64,000 nt of DNA from positions 12,108,501-12,172,500 of the forward strand of contig NW_027480432.1 in assembly GCF_051401765.1 (NCBI RefSeq). Direction: 5' to 3'. Both the position numbers and the translations under genes were made by a program. The notes under the pieces were generated by a model. The model did no database searches, was not told the origin of the DNA, and saw only the letters and a list, made by a program, of their open reading frames with translations. Numbering within the stretch: the stretch's first letter is position 1; every line of letters starts with the position of its first letter. Origin of the DNA: Calliopsis andreniformis. Lineage: Eukaryota > Arthropoda > Insecta > Hymenoptera > Andrenidae. Positions 61,186 through 64,000 of the stretch are shown piece after piece.

Positions 61186-62531
61186 GGGTCATTCCACGCG
61201 AAATCGGGCACGTTTCGGAGCAAGTTCTTGTAATTTGCTCAAATTTGAATATGTTGTAGTCTTTAACGATATTTAAACGTACCCTAAAGGATTTTTCAAA
61301 ATTTTGAAAATTGTCGATTTTACAGCTGTTTGAAGTTAAGTGCTACCTTTTTTTTAAAAAATTATAGCTATTGAACTAGTAAGCGGATGGAGATGAGCTT
61401 TACGGTGCTTATAGAGAAAACATTGAAGTTTGTAAAAAAAATTATTTCGTTTAAAAAAACTTGTTTTTTAATCATCTTTTTTGCAATTATTTTAAACAAA
61501 TGCAGGTTTTTAAGATGATGCGCGATTTTAAAAATCTGAAAAAAAAGGAGAATATAGTTTGATCCTTCCCCTTGATGGACAAACTTTCAAAAAGATGGAC
61601 ATTTTAAAATTGGCCCTGTGAAAATTGCTGAAAGTTGACGCTGCGTCGAGTCGCACTGCTGTGACGGGCGCGTCGTCGCTGGCAGCCTACTCGTGTCCAG
61701 CGGACGAACGTGCGTTATTATTTGCGATCAAGGCGGCAAATATTGGTAACTCACTCTTTGTCAATGATACTTATTGACAAGTTCACATTCATTTTTGCCA
61801 TGTGAAGTTGCAAAAAAGTGCCATTCTGCATTAATACCAAAATCTTCGAAATGAAAGCTAGGATTTAAGAGATTATATTTATGTTTTCAAGAATAAGACG
61901 AAGATTGAGTTACCAATATTTATTGATTGCATTAAACCTTGCAAATGCTCGGAGATAATGTAGAGTAATGTTGGGTGAAGTCGCCTTGATTCCAAATAAT
62001 AACGCACGTTCGCCCGCTGGAGTTGAGTAGGCTGCCAGCGACGACGTGCCGGCCACAGCAGTGCTACTCGACGCAGCGTCAACTTTCGGCAATTTTCACA
62101 GGGCCAATTTTAAAATGTCCATCTTTTTGAAAGTTTGTCCATCAAGGGGAAGGATCAAACTATATTCTCCTTTTTTTTCAGATTTTTAAAATCGCGCATC
62201 ATCTTAAAAACCTGCATTTGTTTAAAATAATTGCAAAAAAGATGATTAAAAAACAAGTTTTTTTAAACGAAATAATTTTTTTTACAAACTTCAATGTTTT
62301 CTCTATAAGCACCGTTAAGCTCATCTCCATCCGCTTACTAGTTCAATAGCTATAATTTTTTAAAAAAAAGGTAGCACTTAACTTCAAACAGCTGTAAAAT
62401 CGACAATTTTCAAAATTTTGAAAAATCCTTTAGGGTACGTTTAAATATCGTTAAAGACTACAACATATTCAAATTTGAGCAAATTACAAGAACTTGCTCC
62501 GAAACGTGCCCGATTTCGCGTGGAATGACCC
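61186..62531. mobile_element. Long-arm foldback (palindromic) element, about 1.35 kb
   Basis: The element starts GGGTCATTCCACGCGAAATC and ends with the exact inverse. The arms extend for about 560 bases each (61186 to about 61745, and about 61975 to 62531) and pair at well over nine of ten positions, around a spacer of about 230 bases. ATAC stands on both sides (61182-61185 and 62532-62535), a likely 4-bp target duplication. The inner part of each arm is much richer in G+C than the rest. The superfamily is not recognised. Confidence 0.85.
61879..62092 (-). pseudogene. Protein-like frame inside the inner arm of the palindrome
   Basis: Two overlapping minus-strand frames (67 and 60 codons) cover the G+C-rich inner arm and spacer. 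One reads MPKVDAASSSTAVAGTSSLA and later TPAGERALLFGIKATSPNIT. The left arm contains a mirrored, partly degraded version. It could be a remnant of a captured or element-encoded exon. I do not recognise the family. Confidence 0.25.
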
Positions 62532-62589
62532 ATACGTTTTTCGCAAAAAACAGAAAGTGGTACATATTTCCATCTTCTCCCCTACTCTT

Positions 62590-64000
62590 TTCAATATCAG
62601 AGTCAAACTTTATATGTTACAATTGAAAACTTCAAAGTGACTTTGATATCTCGATAAAAAAATTAAAATAAAAAAAAAACATTAATTGTAGCAGTGTTTA
62701 TCCTCCTTCCAACGCAACAACTGTTGTTTGAAATATTATTCTATATTATAACAAACAGTTTTGTTGTCTATTCTCTGTACAAATTTGTTTCCAATTTCCA
62801 TGTCATTAAAACCCACACGAAATTAGGTCGTAAATAGCAAACTTTAATTAAAATTAGGCACACTGTTTAACTGTTTTAAATAACAGTATCCCACCTACAA
62901 TATGTATGTATGAATGCCAGAAAAACATTCGAGAAAGTTGAAATTGTAAAATCAGAAATAATTTCACCGATATGTTTATATTTACATTATACCAAGAAAA
63001 CAATCATATTATGATTTTAAAAAAAAGTCATTGAGACTGTTCGAGAAGTTTGTAAGAATACTATTAAATTAAGGTATAATTGCTAATAATCTTAGACAAA
63101 GAAAAACATTGTTTCTAGAGTCGTATATACACACCGCTTATTTGTTGTAATAATGACAAAATTTTGCAAACAAGTACAGCATCCATATAAAATATAAAAA
63201 TGTACAAAATATGAAAAGCTACACGCATTTCCTAATATTTGAAGAGTGAAATAAATTTTTAACTAGGTTCCACTTGTTTAGTTGTGCTAATTAAAATTGG
63301 AATTCGCATAAACACCTGCAATCTAGTTACTAATAGAATAAAGATACTGATGCTTGCGCGAAATGAAATTACCATTTCATATCTCAAAAAATGATCATTT
63401 TTTAATTATATCATTGTTTCAGTAAATAAGCAATATGTAAATTCAAACGACAGCCGTTGCATACACTCCCCCCTTATATATTTTCTTCGATTTAAGTCTT
63501 CTTGACAACGGAATGTACGCGCAAGATAGCATCGTTTAAAGTTAGTGGGAACTAGTTCTCTCGAAATTAGCAAGCGATTAATGAAGTGATAGGAGAAAAG
63601 TGGTTGGTAACCGCTCAAGTACGAAGAGAACACCTGCTACTGACTATACCAGAAAAGATAACAGATTTGAATCAGCTGTCACTTACTGCGCATGCTCACA
63701 GATTTAGCCTCGCTACACCACTATCGTATCGAAATTTTATGGTGCGCTTAGGCCAAGGGAACGAATGCTCGTTCTTCTGCCACTTCATGAATTAATAATA
63801 TTGAAAACTGAATGAAAAAATGCTCGCATTATTTGAATTTTGCTGAAATGACGAAAAAAACAGCATTCGCTCGCTTGATCTAAACATATTACACGTAAAT
63901 ACTTAATGTTATCTTTTCATTATTTTTCATTCTCATTAATATTTCATTAGAAAATTATAACTTTAAGTTACACATTTTTTTGTATACATACATTTTACAT
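62590..64000. other. AT-rich DNA with a G+C-richer patch at the end
   Basis: A patch at 63480-63790 holds overlapping ORFs (75 codons minus, 69 codons plus) without family features. The MITE fragment at 63238-63345 lies just before it. Confidence 0.35.
63238..63345. repeat. Fragment of the dispersed MITE family
   Basis: TTTGAAGAGTGAAATAAATT, TTGGAATTCGCATAAACACC and CAATCTAGTTACTAATAG align with 55076-55190 and with the reverse complement of the inside of the 24608-25041 element. Confidence 0.6.

Larger units (their letters stand above)
60485..62582. mobile_element. TA-flanked element with TIRs, hosting a nested palindrome
   Basis: The left end GGGGAGAAGGTGAAAATATG and the reverse complement of the right end, GGGGAGAAGATGGAAATATG, match at 18 of 20 positions and abut TA (60483-60484 and 62583-62584). 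Related subterminal copies occur near 60805-60880 (AGTAGAAGGTGGCAATCTGG). Removing the palindrome at 61186-62531 leaves a unit of about 750 bp without a transposase frame, so it is a non-autonomous element of a TA-targeting group. Confidence 0.75.

Noticed and set aside
1..64000. CRISPR arrays, bacterial operons, phage or integron structures
   Set aside because: No regular direct repeats with unique spacers and no clustered prokaryotic genes exist; introns and transposon types show nuclear insect-type DNA.

Overview
The window reads as nuclear DNA of an insect. It is AT-rich, gene-poor and full of transposons, with GT-AG introns. The mixture of transposon types (CsRn1-like Gypsy, piggyBac, THAP/P, ZBED-type hAT, IS630-type mariner, pogo-like MITEs) would fit a hymenopteran, but that narrower placement is a guess. 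Only two pieces of conserved host gene are recognisable, both on the minus strand: the first coding exon of a CDKAL1-like tRNA methylthiotransferase (9397-9794), and a last exon encoding the zinc-binding region and RL-type tail of an Emi1/Rca1-like APC/C inhibitor (22673-22924). A few short exon-like ORFs could not be identified.

Region 1-9.3 kb lies on the downstream side of the CDKAL1 exon, so it is probably its first intron. It is packed with dead transposons. A CsRn1-like Gypsy element (1 to about 5.1 kb) carries internal stops, an LTR-like insertion and a hAT-type foldback MITE with an 8-bp target duplication. A piggyBac copy (5.36-7.65 kb) is split by a 701-bp solo LTR with a 5-bp target duplication. 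A broken P-element/THAP9-like transposase follows (7.78-8.89 kb).

Region 9.8-45 kb holds a probable CDKAL1 promoter, several G+C-richer islands that may be promoters or 5' exons, the Emi1-like exon, and many non-autonomous elements in otherwise featureless AT-rich DNA. These include inverted-repeat MITEs at 15.8, 24.6, 25.2, 29.2 and 31.5 kb, a hAT MITE with perfect 8-bp duplication at 30.5 kb, and a pogo-like MITE at 35.1 kb.

Region 45-55 kb contains a hAT element whose two-exon transposase appears intact (about 621 aa after removing a 158-bp intron). About 6 kb further on lies a decayed relative of the same family, itself interrupted by a mariner.

Region 55-64 kb ends with the most striking structure: a roughly 1.35-kb palindrome with arms of about 560 bp and a 4-bp duplication (61186-62531), nested inside a TA-flanked element with its own terminal inverted repeats (60485-62582). 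No CRISPR array, operon or bacterial-type system is present.
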